From Marthasterias glacialis (lineage: Eukaryota > Echinodermata > Asteroidea > Forcipulatida > Asteriidae): 64,000 nucleotides of DNA. The position numbers were made by a program, and so were the translations under genes. Location: positions 19,912,559 to 19,976,558 of the forward strand of contig OU452222.1 of the NCBI GenBank assembly GCA_911728455.2. The letters are read 5' to 3'. This document shows, piece by piece, positions 10,229 through 24,300 of the stretch; the stretch's first letter is position 1, and each line of letters begins with the position of its first letter. The notes under the pieces were generated by a model, which saw only the letters and a list, made by a program, of their open reading frames with translations, ran no database searches and had not been told where the DNA came from.

Positions 10229-12138
10229 GTAACTCAGATGAGCCCATCTTCACTATGAGCAAGGCACTTGGGATGTACAATAATAAATGTAACAATAACA
10301 TGGTAATGGGGTCATTGTTTGCACTCTGGATTGAACAGAGTTCTGCTGTGCAACACAACTGAAAATAGCAAACTCGACAAAACCACCACCTGGGCGATCG
10401 ATACTTCAATGATATGGCGAATGAATACTGTACAGTCATTATCATGATTACAAATTATTTCTTCCCCTACTGATGAATGAATATCAACAAATGAATTATA
10501 ACAAAAATACAGTATTTACAAAGTCCATTAATTCTCGTTAAAAAAAATAAGAAGCGGAATACATATTGCTCATTCTCATCTCATCACAAATGTCACTTTT
10601 AGGACAACAAAATAGTACACGTTGCCCACACTAAACCACATAGCTTTATGGCTGATTCATAATCTGTGTGAATACACAGAGAAATTTTAACAAGGACAAT
10701 GTTAAAGTCCTTGCTCAACTTTGGTAAAGTGTCGGTAAATGCTTCCATTCTTGGCACAAATCAAGATATATGTGATAAAACCAATCTGTGATCATTTCAG
10801 CTCATTTCGCCGTTTCACTTGCGAGAAAAAGGTGAAGATTCGTTCAGCAGTTTTGTACGTATTCTAAGGCAGAGTTCTGGTCTCACATGAAACGAAATTT
10901 AGTTTTGGATCTTATTTCATTTATTATTCGAAAACTGATAACACTTCAGGCAGAAATTTTTCAAGGAAAGTTTTCTACCATCATTATCTTTATACCATGT
11001 AAGGTATATAATCTGTGTACATTTATGTTTTTACTTTCTTACCAATATTGAGCTTGGGTTTTAACTGTACTAATTTATTTACGAATATCTTCATGCGAAT
11101 CACTATTCAATTTGCAGCAAAATTGCATTCCCTTGAAAAACAACTGGGCTTCACTCACTCGGAAATCATGGGTCTGAATGCACATCGGTCATGTGCATCC
11201 AAACTGCATGGCCTTACCCCATGCTCTGTCAACCTCAACATTTATACCAACAGCCTTTAAATATACACAGTTTTTCATTTGGCTCAGTCCAAGGCTTGGG
11301 TTCTGTCAGCTTTTACAGAGTCTTGTGCTGAATACACATGGCTTCAAAATGGCTGATTTAACAGTGACCCTTAGCATAACTAACACATGGTTTTGAAAAT
11401 GACCTAAGTTAAACCTACACACTGGTATTCTAATTGATGTATACAAACAGCTAGGTACCTACTAACTACGGCCTTAGGCCCAACAGGGAAGGAAGAGGAT
11501 TAAGTACCTACTCAACTGACTCACTAACATTGGGAGTAGGGTTGGTCAACACAGGTCACCACACATTATTTATGAATAAATGTACAATGGCATTATGGCT
11601 GCTTTTAGACCATGCTTCGTGTAACAGATCCTTTTTAAAAGCGGGAATTTTCAAAAAGAAAATTCCAGAGGAGACGAAAGACATCAACAAACTTCACTTG
11701 TAGGCCCTACTTGAAATATTTAATTTTTGTTACATGAATGAATAATCAATGCTATCAAGGGACAAATAAACGCAGCATTCATTAGGCATTTTACTCAACT
11801 GTAAGTCACAAGAATAATGAGGAAAGTACAAGAACCACATTTTCAATGTGATGTTGAATTGTACAGTTGCAGTCACTGAATTCCTGTATTTCAGCATAGC
11901 AGGCTCTTACAAATCCAATCGGTGGGATTTAATTAATGTTGTTTTCCTACAGGGAATTGGAGACACCAGCTTAGAAATTCAAGGTAGAGTTGCCTTTCCT
12001 GCTGTTGATAATACAGGGCAAAATAATTGATTACTCAACTTATCATGAGACACCATTTGATCAATCATGAAACAGCAGTCAGAGCCAATGAAAGTACTTG
12101 CAATTCCAAATCCAGAGGGATGGCAAATGAGGACATTG
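10229..12138. other. 3' flank of NEK11, intergenic
   Basis: No gene is supported here. The segment 10690-11010 belongs to a dispersed repeat also found inverted at about 24983-25280 and, split by an insertion, at 37585-38060. A minus-strand ATTAAA-type signal at 11928-11933, about 206 nt past the NEK11 stop, could serve polyadenylation; no canonical AATAAA was found nearer. Confidence 0.5.
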
Positions 12139-12352
12139 TTATCTGTCAAATGTTGCCTGCTCTTCCAGAAACAACAGCTGATCGATCAGGAAACAGTCGC
12201 TCGGGTTTTTGACGTACTTCTTCAGTCCCTTCATAATCTCCCCTTCATCTATAGTGGTATCACCCATTGACCTCTGGTCACCAAATCTTGCTTGCTTGAG
12301 GAAAGAATAAGCACTTTTGAAGGACTCTTTGCCAATTTTACGTTCACACTCA
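12139..12352 (-). CDS. NEK11: NEK11 last coding exon
   Basis: Acceptor TTTTTCAG; TAA stop at 12141-12139. It encodes ECERKIGKESFKSAYSFLKQ and NPSDCFLIDQLLFLEEQ, the conserved C-terminal helical block of NEK11. Confidence 0.92.
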
Positions 12353-15300
12353 CTGAAAAAGTTATAAGTGAAGGAAATAAGTTTAATAGTTTGGAAAAAA
12401 AGTAGAAATTGTCTTTTTGGTATCAAACACTCAAGTGCATTTAAAGAGAACGGCTGTAGTTTGTAATCAAAATCAGATTTTTTTTGTTAAGTGAAACAAA
12501 TGATTATGTAAATCCACTCATACCCTCATTAACTACCAGACATTCTATTCTCCTTCGGTGTTGGATAAATCCACTTGTACCCTCATTAACTACCAGACAT
12601 TCTATTCTCCTTCGGTGTTGAATAAATCCACTCATACCCTCATTAACTACCAGACATTCTATTCTCCTTCGGTGTTGAATAAATCCACTCATACCCCCAT
12701 TAACTACCAGACATTCTATTCTCCTTCGGTGTTGAATAAATCCACTCATACCCTCATTAACTACCAGACATTCTATTCTCCTTTGGTGTTGAATAAATCC
12801 ACTCATACCCCCATTAACTACCAGACATTCTATTCTCCTTCGGTGTTGAATAAATCCACTCATACCCCCATTAACTACCAGACATTCTATTCTCCTTCGG
12901 TGTTGAATAAATCCACTCATACCCCCATTATCTACCAGACATTCTATTCTCCTTCGGTGTTGAATAAATCCACTCATACCCCCATTAACTACCAGACATT
13001 CTATTCTCCTTCGGTGTTGAATAAATCCACTCTTACCCTCATTAACTACCAGACATTCTATTCTCCTTCGGTGTTGAATAAATCCACTCATACCCTCATT
13101 AACTACCAGACATTCTATTCTCCTTCGGTGTTGAATAAATCCACTCATACCCCCATTAACTACCAGACATTCTATTCTCCTTCGGTGTTGAATAAATCCA
13201 CTCTTACCCTCATTAACTACCAGACATTCTATTCTCCTTCGGTGTTGAATAAATCCACTCATACCCTCATTAACTACCAGACATTCTATTCTCCTTCGGT
13301 GTTGAATAAATCCACTCATACCCTCATTAACTACCAGACATTCTATTCTCCTTCAGTGTTGAATAAATCCACTCATACCCTCATTAACTACCAGACATTC
13401 TATTCTCCTTCGGTGTTGAATTAAAGGTAAATTTCTTGTACTAAACTGGTCTTGTGCATCAAAGATGTGTCCCTGCACTATTACTTCTGTGCATACATCT
13501 GGCATTTTATAAGGATCTTAACCAGTTGACGCCAGATGATGTGTATCCAATTTATTTTTTTTTAGAGCCAGTAAACGGGCGCCGTCTAAACACGCCATTG
13601 TGTAAAAACAGAATACCGTAACAAGTCTCCTGGACATTCCACTGCCGAGGGTGCATAATGGGCGCCCTACCAACGGAGCTATCTAGCCCTAATGTTCACA
13701 GTCTCCCTATTTTGTCAATAACTTTCTTACTGTAACATAAATTCAAGCGCATTCAAACACATAAACGCATTTAAACACGTACATGTTTATTTACACAAAC
13801 AAATTAAATGCATTCATATTTTTTAATGAAAAACTTCAAAATCAAATCAAAAGGATACGCTCTGAGATTCTTTATCTTGGTCTCTCTCATAGCAGGTGAA
13901 AAAGCACTGAGTGTGTTGTCTTTCAATGTACCACCTTGATCTGTAAAAATACAAACAAACAAAATTACCAGAATTTGACTCAAATACAATTTCTCATTCA
14001 ATTTATTTTACCAGTAATACTACTAACTAATACTGGGCTATTTACCCTGTCAATTCTGAACAACTGTAAAACAACTTAGACAAATTTGAGATTTGTTATT
14101 AAGAACTGATCATAGTTACATTATTCACAATTTTATGTAATGATTATGAAAGTAATACATTTAATTTTTGATGGACACGTGGAAATTGCTCAAAGCAACC
14201 ATTCTTCTGGCTGTAGCTTGTATGTATTTGTGATGTAACAGACTTTATGGCATGCTGGTATGATTGGTCAATGCAAGAAGGGGGCGGAGCTGAATGATTA
14301 GAATTACCTCCTGTTGTCTTTTCTAAAGCATCCTGCATACACTCCATTAAGGCATCATATTCATCCTGTAACAACAAGACAAAAAGTCATACTCAGTCCC
14401 ACTCATAAAAATACATGGTATTATTATTATCTTTGGTTTTACCCTTACACCGATGTGTGATAAGCACTGTATACTCCGTGTTTTCCTGAGTCGTGCAGAA
14501 AACAATTCTACAGGCTACTCTAGTGGGTTTAGAAGAACCTCTAACAAGTTAACTTTGGTATTAAAAAGTTATCACCGTGCCTCTGTCCGGTAATTTTTTG
14601 TTGTGGGGAAGGATGGGGGGGGGGGAATTGGCGGAATAACTTTTATTGAAAACTATCTTCATCACAAAAAAAACCCTCACTTAACAAAGCAAAGGGGCAT
14701 GGGTTTCGCCCCTAATTTTAGTTTTCAGTTTTGTCCCTGAAATACACCCGCTATAAATTTTGAGCAAACTAGCATTTATAGGGCCTATGTTATTCTGGGC
14801 ATACCTTTTAATTAAAACTGGGCAAAAAAATTACCACTTCATGGCCCTTCAAAGAAAATGAGATCAGAATTCTAAAGTGCCAAAAGAGAAGAAATGTTGC
14901 CAAGTTAAAAAGCACTAAAATCACAATTTCAAATGAAACTGTTTTCGTTCACATGATTTTTTAAGAATGGCATTCGGTATCAAGTTTACCTCACAGTCTA
15001 CTTTACAATCTCTTTTAGCTACTCCCTTAAAAATATTCAGGTCATAGAGAATACAAATTTACATCAATTTCTTCACCACCCGAGTCTGACCCAGACTCAA
15101 AGTCCTCATGTTGAGAGTAGAATGTTTCAGCAGCATCAGCATCAGCCGGTATGTTCTCAGCTACACGAGCCAGGACTTTTGAGGGCGATTGCGGGACCTC
15201 TTGAGACGGTTCTTTCTTTGGTGAAGTTGGAGCCTTTTTCATCGTAGGCGACGTTGGGGATTTGACAGGCTTGGACTGCGCTGACTTGATTGGGGCTGGC

Positions 15301-18300
15301 TTACCCTTGACTTGTTTGCTAGCTGGTGATTTGGCCTGTGAACAAAACAATTTTTTTGACAAACAAAGTTAGGAAAAATGGCACTTTCTGAACTCCATGG
15401 GAACATCAACCCACAGCGCACTTTTTACAAGTCTACTAGGCCAACTTTCATGGTGCAACTTTAATAGTGGAAACAATCTTCCTCTTCACATCCATCAAGC
15501 TACCTCTACTGACTCCTTCCAATTTCTCTTAACGACTCACCTACATGTTACTTCCAGTTTAAGCGCTTAGAAACACCAGTATAGACCTTTATCATGGTGC
15601 GGCCATCTTGGTTTTCTCCCATTCAAATCAATGTAACCAAATCGAGGCTGGAAGGATCAATAGTCTGGTTCCTTTTTGTACGATGAAAATTAGCATTCAT
15701 TACTGATATTGGATACAAGGAACATGACCAAGATGGTGGCAGCTTGATAATGGTCTGTCCACTTTGTAGTGTTATTATTATAGATGATTGGTAATAATTG
15801 AAAACTTTCAAACCAGTTTTTAATCTCAAAGCTTACTTTTTTATAAACAGTAATAGCCCGCCATAGGTTAAATTAAACACACCTTTTATCCACTCAAGAC
15901 ATAAAATTCTGAAGACATACCTGTGCTGATTTGGTCTTGGCGTGCAGCGGTTTCTGACCTGGTGGTGTGGCAAGTGAAATATTAGGGTCGTCAAAGTTGA
16001 TTTCCTTCTTGAGGGGGGTGATGGGGCGGTCATCGTTTCTTGTTGGAGCTTTCAACGTGCTCATACCTGTGCACAAATTGTTCAATAACAGTTTAGTTTA
16101 TATACATCTAAATGTCTTCTTATTCAACTGAATATGTTCGTTTGTTTTTGAGTCCTTTTTTCAAGCTTTGGGAAGTTTGGGTTACTACCAAAATAAATAC
16201 TGAATTTATCCCTGACCCCCCTTAGAATTTTGCACTCGGTTCAATTTCACAAAGCACTGAGATTAATTTTAAGATGAGTTGCCAATGTCACCGTAGTGAT
16301 TTGTATTGTGACATCACTCTTTGCTTAGCAACTAAGATTGATTCACAGCTTCAGATAAATCTTAGCTCTTCGTGAAATCGGCACCTGGGGCTATTTCATA
16401 AAGCTGTTAGACAGAAGCTATTGCTTAAGATCAAATTCATGTGCAAATTCATGTGCATCAGCTGGGAGAGAGTCATAACCAATTTACATCACGTGTTCAC
16501 ATAATATACTCTGTCTCTGCAAAGCAAGATCTGTAGGTAGTCAGCATATTGTACATTTATGTCACCAGTTAACGCCAGATGTCATGTATACACGCCAATA
16601 TTTTCCCTGCTAGAAATCGGGTGACGTGAGTATTTTTTTGTGGAATTCAAAGCCCGGAACAAAGGTTGCCCAGACATTTTGTTTTGGGGCGAGCACAGAG
16701 CATGCACTCACCGTGCAATGCTTCGTTTCACCAACACAATGAGGATGGATGGTACTGGAATTAAAGCTGAAATTCCCCCTTTAAGCGGGAGTTTTTGTGT
16801 AATCCCTCGATTCCAGACCTCTGTCCTTCTGTTATAAGAAGAAGATTACGAGAGAGGTAGCGATCACAAGAGAGGCTTCCATCATTATTTATCATTGTAT
16901 GTCGCCTCAATGGAGGCAAGTCCGAGTGAACAAAATTTCCAGCCTTGGTTCACGCCATGGGACCAATTATTGGCTGTGCCTCACAGCCGAGGTTTTGCAA
17001 TTCCTGATGAGTGAATCTAATATTTTCTCGAATAAGAAAGAACAAATCACGATGCTTCAATGAGAATCTTTGTTCTCTTGGCTTTATTTAGTCAAGGTTT
17101 CTTTGTGCCAGCAGTATTCTCAAAGAAAAATGATTATGGCTATTCCAAGAAAAATAATCCTGTCAGAATGGCACAGAAAAAGTTCCCCTGCCTTCAGTGT
17201 ACATACATGTGCCAGTTAGAAAGTCAGCCCCCATCAACACTGGTGATTTTATGAGATACCCATCACAATGATAGTGTGTTTGATATGACTGGTTTCTAGG
17301 TACCAACCTTCTTCACTGTACGGATTGGGCGACACTGCTGGTTTAATTGGTCTATCATCGTATGATGAGTAGGTTACTGTAAACAAAAAAAGAAGTATGA
17401 AAATAAAATTTACGAATTTCGTTTTCAAGAACATCATACCTTAGAAAATAAACAATATGAGCCAGTAATATCAGTATTGTTTGAAGAGCTGTTTGTGATT
17501 GTGTTGGAATGATCTGGCTTTACACATTGTTAATAAAAGCCATGCAAAAGAATTACCTTTTAACAAATTCAACATACAGGCATTAAACACAAGGCAAAAT
17601 AATCATTCCCCACCCATTTGTCTAAACAAGGCAAGGTCGTATAACGGCGTACAAGGTTGGTGTCTACATGAAGTGTCCAGGTTGTTTAGAATGGGTTTTT
17701 AGAATTTTCAGAGTGTGGGGTGGCCAAGTTTCCGTGTCTATTTTGTGCTTATTGTGAAAACATTTCAAATGACAAGGATCTATGTGTGAGTTATACAAAA
17801 CAAATAATAAATGCATTTCATTCAGGCACTGTCGCAGAACATAATCACTTGGTGAAACCTACAGAGAAATGAAATAGTCCAGATTTCACCTTGTGATTAT
17901 ATTCTGCAACAATGCACTCATACGCGACTGGTTTGGTTTGAGTGTCGATTGTAGTTGGAGGATATTGACAGAGTTCTAATCTTACCTTCTCGCACTGTTC
18001 CCATATCCTCTCTCTCCCAGTGACTGACATCTTCCATTCCCTTACCATCCTCATAGTAGGTTTCTGGAGATACTGCCGGGAGACGACTACGAACTGTCCC
18101 CTCATTAAAAGATGGAGCCTCTTCATAAAATGTGGGACGATGTTGCTGGATGAAAAACAAAGACAAAAAACCCAAAGGATGAATGTTGACATCTAGGCTA
18201 ATTTTATGTTTTTTTGGTTTATTCTTCACCACTGTTATATAACACTGTAAGATCAGTGTTTCCCCCCTCCAGTCCTGTGGGAAAACAAAATCCACATGTG

Positions 18301-21300
18301 TCTTGGGATACGAGTCCAATCAACAACCTCTTCCACTTTGCATTCAGCAAAAATTGACTTAACCACTCTGAATTCTTGACATAAACCAGCTATAACCGTT
18401 TGACAGTATTTCAGACAGAAATATGTAAGATTGGTACTGGTATGAACTTCATAATCAGTAAGCTTTCAAACCGATACTAATGTAAAAACAGAACTGATGA
18501 ACACCAATCCTGTATTCTACCTTTAACACTTTCACTACAGAATATAATGTACAGCTGTGACGGAACTGTTTAATATTTTGTTTATTTCGAGCCGCTGGCA
18601 GCAGCTCCCTGGCGTATGAAGTAATTCACCGAGCCGCTGTGAGCGGTGCGCCGTAGTAAAAGAGTTAAAATAGACTAAAGATCAAGCAGTCATACTTGCT
18701 TCAAAACTGACTGTGTAAATAAGACACCCTGAGACAAGTCTTACAGCCTACCTCTCCAGCGCCACCTTGCCAGGCTGGTCGATTGTACGATCCAATAGTT
18801 CCCTTGATTACTTCCTTCCTTTGGATATTCTGGGCAAGGTTATTTCTTGCATGTTGACTGTAAATAACATTGAAAAAAATATTTAAAATGTGACCGTGTG
18901 TGACATGGTCTCAAATTGCAGAAAGAAACTCACCAAACCAGGAGGTGTGTAACACAAACCTTTTAATAAAGTTGAAAAATAAAAACATGTTTTCTTTTAT
19001 CAAGAGTTTCATGACCTTGAGGTAGATGATTTTGGCTTTAAGAAATCTCATCAATGAATCACTAACAAATTGTTCACAACATTGAAAACTCCTGAGGTGG
19101 AAAAAACAAGACAACCAGACAGGTTTGAAGGTACGTTTACTGACCCAAATCTCTAAATATTGGCCATCAGTCTGGTGTTATATTAAGGCCCAATGCATCT
19201 GTACTGTGCATAATAATGCTCAAGAGGAAATATGGTGATATTGAGATGAGAAACATTTGGATGGTCACAATTTTAGTGTCAAGTCTAGAGAAATTTTATT
19301 CCTGAGCCTCACCCAAAATCTCAGAGAAATTACGGCAAACTAATAAGGTCCCCATCCCATAATGTATGGTCTGGTACCCAAAGTTCTAACCTGATAACTT
19401 GTGCTTTCTCATCAGCAAGCTGCATCTTCCTTATCCTCATCTTCTCCTTAGGGGTGAGGTGCTTGTAGGGATCTTGGACCGATGATGGCCGTATGGACGC
19501 CTGTGGGGGCTGCGGAGGCTGTTCCCGTAGTGACACGTCCTTCAAGTCCTCCAAGTGCGTCTTCTCTCGCAGAAGAGTGGCGAGCTCCTGCGTGTCCCTC
19601 TCGACAAATTCCCGACTGTCCTCTCGATGCTCTTTCATCTCAGTAATCCTCTTCTTCATCTTCTGCTCGTGTTGATGACATAATTACAAGAACAACATAA
19701 AATTAGGGTTGCGCAAGAACTATTTTAAGAGTAAACAGTCGACTAAACCAAACTTCAATCAAAATCTTTCAATCATGCTACTTTATGAAGACCCTCATGC
19801 AAAACATGATTAGTTTGGCAATTGGGTACTAAATTCCATCAGGGATATAAGCATATTAACGTATAAGGATATGAACTTATTCTTTTTTTTTGAGAAAAAA
19901 GTTATCCTTTCAAAGATGTAAACTTTTTTATGCAAACACAATTCTCTGGAGACGGTATACGAGGGGAGAGAACAAAATTGCATGTTTCACACCTGGGACC
20001 AATCTCATGGTGTAAGCCAAAAACATAGACTCGTACACAGTAGCAGAATAATTCCATCGTTACATTCATGTAATAATAATAATAATAACTGGATTTATAT
20101 AGCGCCAAATTGCCAAAGGAGACAAGGCGCTTCTCAGTATTTTTCCTGCAAGGTATTCGGAGTTATGATTTGAAGTATGAGACCTGTTCCTTTAGTACCA
20201 TGTAATGGTTCACAAGGTGCTGTGGCGCAATCTGCAGCCGATCAAGCCAGGAACACCGGGGCGAACCCCTTCTCTTTGCGATAAGTGCACTAGGTTCTTT
20301 CATGTGCATTACACAACACACAGGACCTACGGCTTTACGTCCCATCCGAAGGACGCAGCAATAATGGTTAAGTGTCTTGCTTAAGGACACAAGTGTCACG
20401 ACCGGGACTCAAACCCACACTCTGCTGATCAGAAACACCAGAGCTTGAGTCCGGTGTTCTTATCCGCTCGGCCACGACACGCACAAACGTTAAGTTTATG
20501 CTACTAAGGATTCTTCAGGATACATTTAGAGCAGAAGTTTGGCGCTTACCCTGCGAGCAGAGGACAGTGATGTCAGCACAAAAAGCAGTGGTAAGCAAAG
20601 CCACAAAATTGTTGATAAAGAAAAGTGAACTTGACAAAAGTGATTTGAATTTGAGTTGAACTGAGTGGGGTTTTAGAAACATTAGTTTTATTTTACCTCC
20701 ATGTGTCTCAACACAAATGGTATCTTAGTCACTTCCGAGGCAGATGGTCTCTTCGCAGGATCTCGATTCAGCATTCTACAAGAAATGAACTCACAGAATT
20801 AACATTTACTTCAAGTTAACACAAGCTTGAGTGAAATCTTAACAAGCTTACTGAATAATGTTGTTTTCATAATACCCTACATCAATGTACTATGATTAGT
20901 ACTTTATACTTTCCGAGACATGTAGAAAATCCACAGGCACATCGGGTAGGATTTGAACCCAAGACCTTTCTTATTCTGCGTTATCCTCATGCAGTTATTC
21001 CCCCAATTAATAGACCTTCAGTTTTAAGGAGAGCGAGTGCAATCACTCTCCCCCAAACTCCCTTGTCCGCCAAAATAATCCTGCAATGCGGTATACGCAT
21101 AATAAATCCTTATATGCCACATTTTATAATACAATCTTGTATTTGTGTTTTAATTTTGCTTTTGAGACTAATAGGTGAAGTTTGCTTCTGAGGAGTGCAG
21201 TAAGCTCTCCTCAATAATTTAAGGAGAGCAGCTTATAGCTCTCCTCATATTTCTTAAAATGAAGGCCTGAATTAAAATTGTTGCAGTACCCACTACTAAT

Positions 21301-24300
21301 CAGGCTCTTAGTCTGCAGTTTAAGACATCTGCTCTACAAGGTGGACGGTCAGGGGTTTGATTTCCATTCAAGGTGCTTTTTGTCTACAGGACTCAGAAGG
21401 TACTGAGTTTACTGGTGCAGGGTAAAACCAAAATAACACATGTCTCTATCCCAAATGCAATTATTACATCAATACTGTGTCAGGTCAATTGTCACACAGC
21501 AATTTGAGTTTTTATGGCATACACGAGAGAGATCATTTTGACACAATCTACAGTTGAATCAGTTTAATGTTTAGCACAAAGACCTTTTAGCTTCTCAGCC
21601 TTTGTGGATCAATGGCTGAATATCTCAAATGATTTTGGGTACCTTACTATTACTAGAGTTCTTTAGTGAGGAATAAGAAATTCCTACGCAATGATTTTAA
21701 CATTCTGTTGTTACCTACTGGCACATTTCTTTCAATGTCTACTTACACATTCAAGAGCTCTTGGATATTTTTGTCATATTTCTTTGGTATTTCTGGCGTC
21801 TTTCCTTCCACTATCTTGTACATCACTCCCATTAATGACTGGCCCTCAAAGGCATGTTGAAGGGAGCACAGTTCATAAAGTATACATGCAATGGACCTGC
21901 AGGGGGGGGAACATCAATCTTATGAGAGAATAATGTAGTCAAAGTCATACACAGGGATTGGTTAGAAATAGGGGGAAGGGGCATGTATATATTTATCTTC
22001 AAGCAAACTTGAATCCTCGATTCTGATTGGTCAATCCATGGCAACAGCAGTGTGATATTAAACCATATCGCACTGTCCATATCACACCCTGTTCTACTGC
22101 TGTTCTAACTAAGTTTGCTTGAGATAAAATCATTATCATTTGCACGCACTTGAAATATGGCAAAAATATTGCGTCTGTGTCCCATATCCAGCTCGGCCTT
22201 TATTACCATGCAGTTTCTCTTTTTAACATTTTTGAGCCCAAACGTCCATAAACAGAAATAACTAGGCAGAAAAATAAGGTAAACTGGTAAAGAGTTTTGA
22301 CAAGTCGCTTACCAGACGTCTGATTTGGAATTGTAGCCCTCGTGTTTCAGCACCTCGGGGCTCATGTAGTACGGGGTACCAGTGAATGTGCTCGCCATGT
22401 CTGTGGTTCCCATCAAGACCCGGGAGATACCGAAGTCACCAATCTTGATCATGTTGTTCTTGAGGAAGATGTTTCTGGTTTTTAAGTCTCGATGTAGAAC
22501 TCGCCTATAGAAAAAGGGGAAAAACCAAACGCTCTATGTAAGATTTAAAACCAAAATAAAATTATCAGAAGGAGCAGATTTGTTCTTTTACTTGAAAGTA
22601 CAGGGCTTCTTAAGTAATGAAAAAAAAGAACCTCAAAGTTGTACATTTATTTCTTGTTTTCAAGTCTCTGTCTAAAAAATTACTATCATCAAAATGATTA
22701 CGTCATGGCCAAGCGGTCTAGCGCCTCGGAATCAAGTTCTGATGGCCTAATCATCGGAGTGTGGGTTCAAATCCTGATCATGATATTTGTGTCCTTGAGC
22801 AAGACACTCAAACATAAATTGCTTCTCTTAACCCAGGTGTATAACAAATGAGAACCTGCTAGGGCTGTGATAGTATTATATTGAGTTTAAACTCAAAGCA
22901 GCTTCAGGTTGTGTGCTCCTCCAGGAGTTGACAAAGTTTGGGGATTGATGAACAGGGATAATGTTGTTGTAAAGCGCCTTGATTTAGCTACTAGGATGAG
23001 TGTGCTATATTATACAAATATTGACTGCTTCGAGTGGCGTAGTAAAACTAGTCACTCGAGGTGATCCCCGGAGCAACCTATCTTCCCGAGGCGGAGCCGA
23101 GGGAAGATAGGCGGCTCCGGGGATCATCTCGAGTGACTAGTTTTACTACGCCACGAGATGAAGCAGTCAATATTTGTTTTATAACACCTCAATTTCATCC
23201 ATTTTGTGCTAATATTCGCTGTGCGTATATCAGTCTTCAAACAACTGTATAAAATCTGACAGGAAATCTTGACAAAAAGAAAGAGGGGGTACCACACTGC
23301 CTTCGTTCTCATATCGTTTTTCAAATGCACGTATTATTTGATCGTTTCACCCGGTTCGAGGTTGTCGTTGGATAGTACCATTTAATAGTTCTTTTGATCG
23401 GTGTGCAGTGTGATAGTAAAAATACACAACACCACGTTGTGACGCACGTTCGGCCAATCAACAGATAGAATCAAAGGAAGAGGTGTTATATAAGAACCCA
23501 TCATTATTAACCCTATACTCCCCCGAGTGATTGACTAGGATCCTTCCCCACTCTAACAAATTCCAACACCATATGGGTAACTCAACACCCTAACTGTGGT
23601 ACTCTGATTATGGTGGTATGTCTGAACTCATGTAAAGCATGATCAGTTTACTCATGCAGTCCCCAGTCCAACAAAATTCAACAAAACTTGCTGTTAGAAT
23701 TTGATGGAATAGGGACTATTAGGGTTAATATCATTTGATCTGTGCTTCAGAGAATAGTCTATATTTATTTATTTTTTTAACAAAATAAAAATAGACTTAT
23801 TCAAAAAGGTTCATAGATGTGATCTCCTTCTTGACAAGTATAAAGTACCTCAAACAAATGGACAACATTTCCATTTATTTTCTACTAGTTTAGATAATAC
23901 ATGTGTAAGTTAACAGTTTTTAATCATTGTCTCTTAAACAACTGTCTTATTCACCATTTGATATTAAACACTAAGTTTACATTGAGTGCTGAATTTCTAT
24001 AATTTAACTAAATAGTTCACTTCCTTTTTCATCTGTAGAACCTATGACATAGCTTTATGATGTATTTTTATCTGAATAGACAAATTGTGAAACTTGTGGG
24101 TTTCTTTACACAGACATCAGTTCGTTCTCTTTTGAATTCATAATGTACCACTTTTCAAAAATGAAGCTTTGCAATTTAAAGTTTTTGCAGATTTTCTTTT
24201 ATTTCCAATCATAGGTTTAGATCATATACGTGTAAGTTAACAGTTTTTAATCAATGTCTCTTATATAATTGTTTTCTTACTTATCACAGAAAATGTTGAG

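Noticed and set aside
12504..13424. Long open frames on both strands (271 and 288 codons)
   Set aside because: They are created by a 57-bp tandem repeat whose unit lacks stops. There is no start context, domain or exon phase agreement with NEK11.
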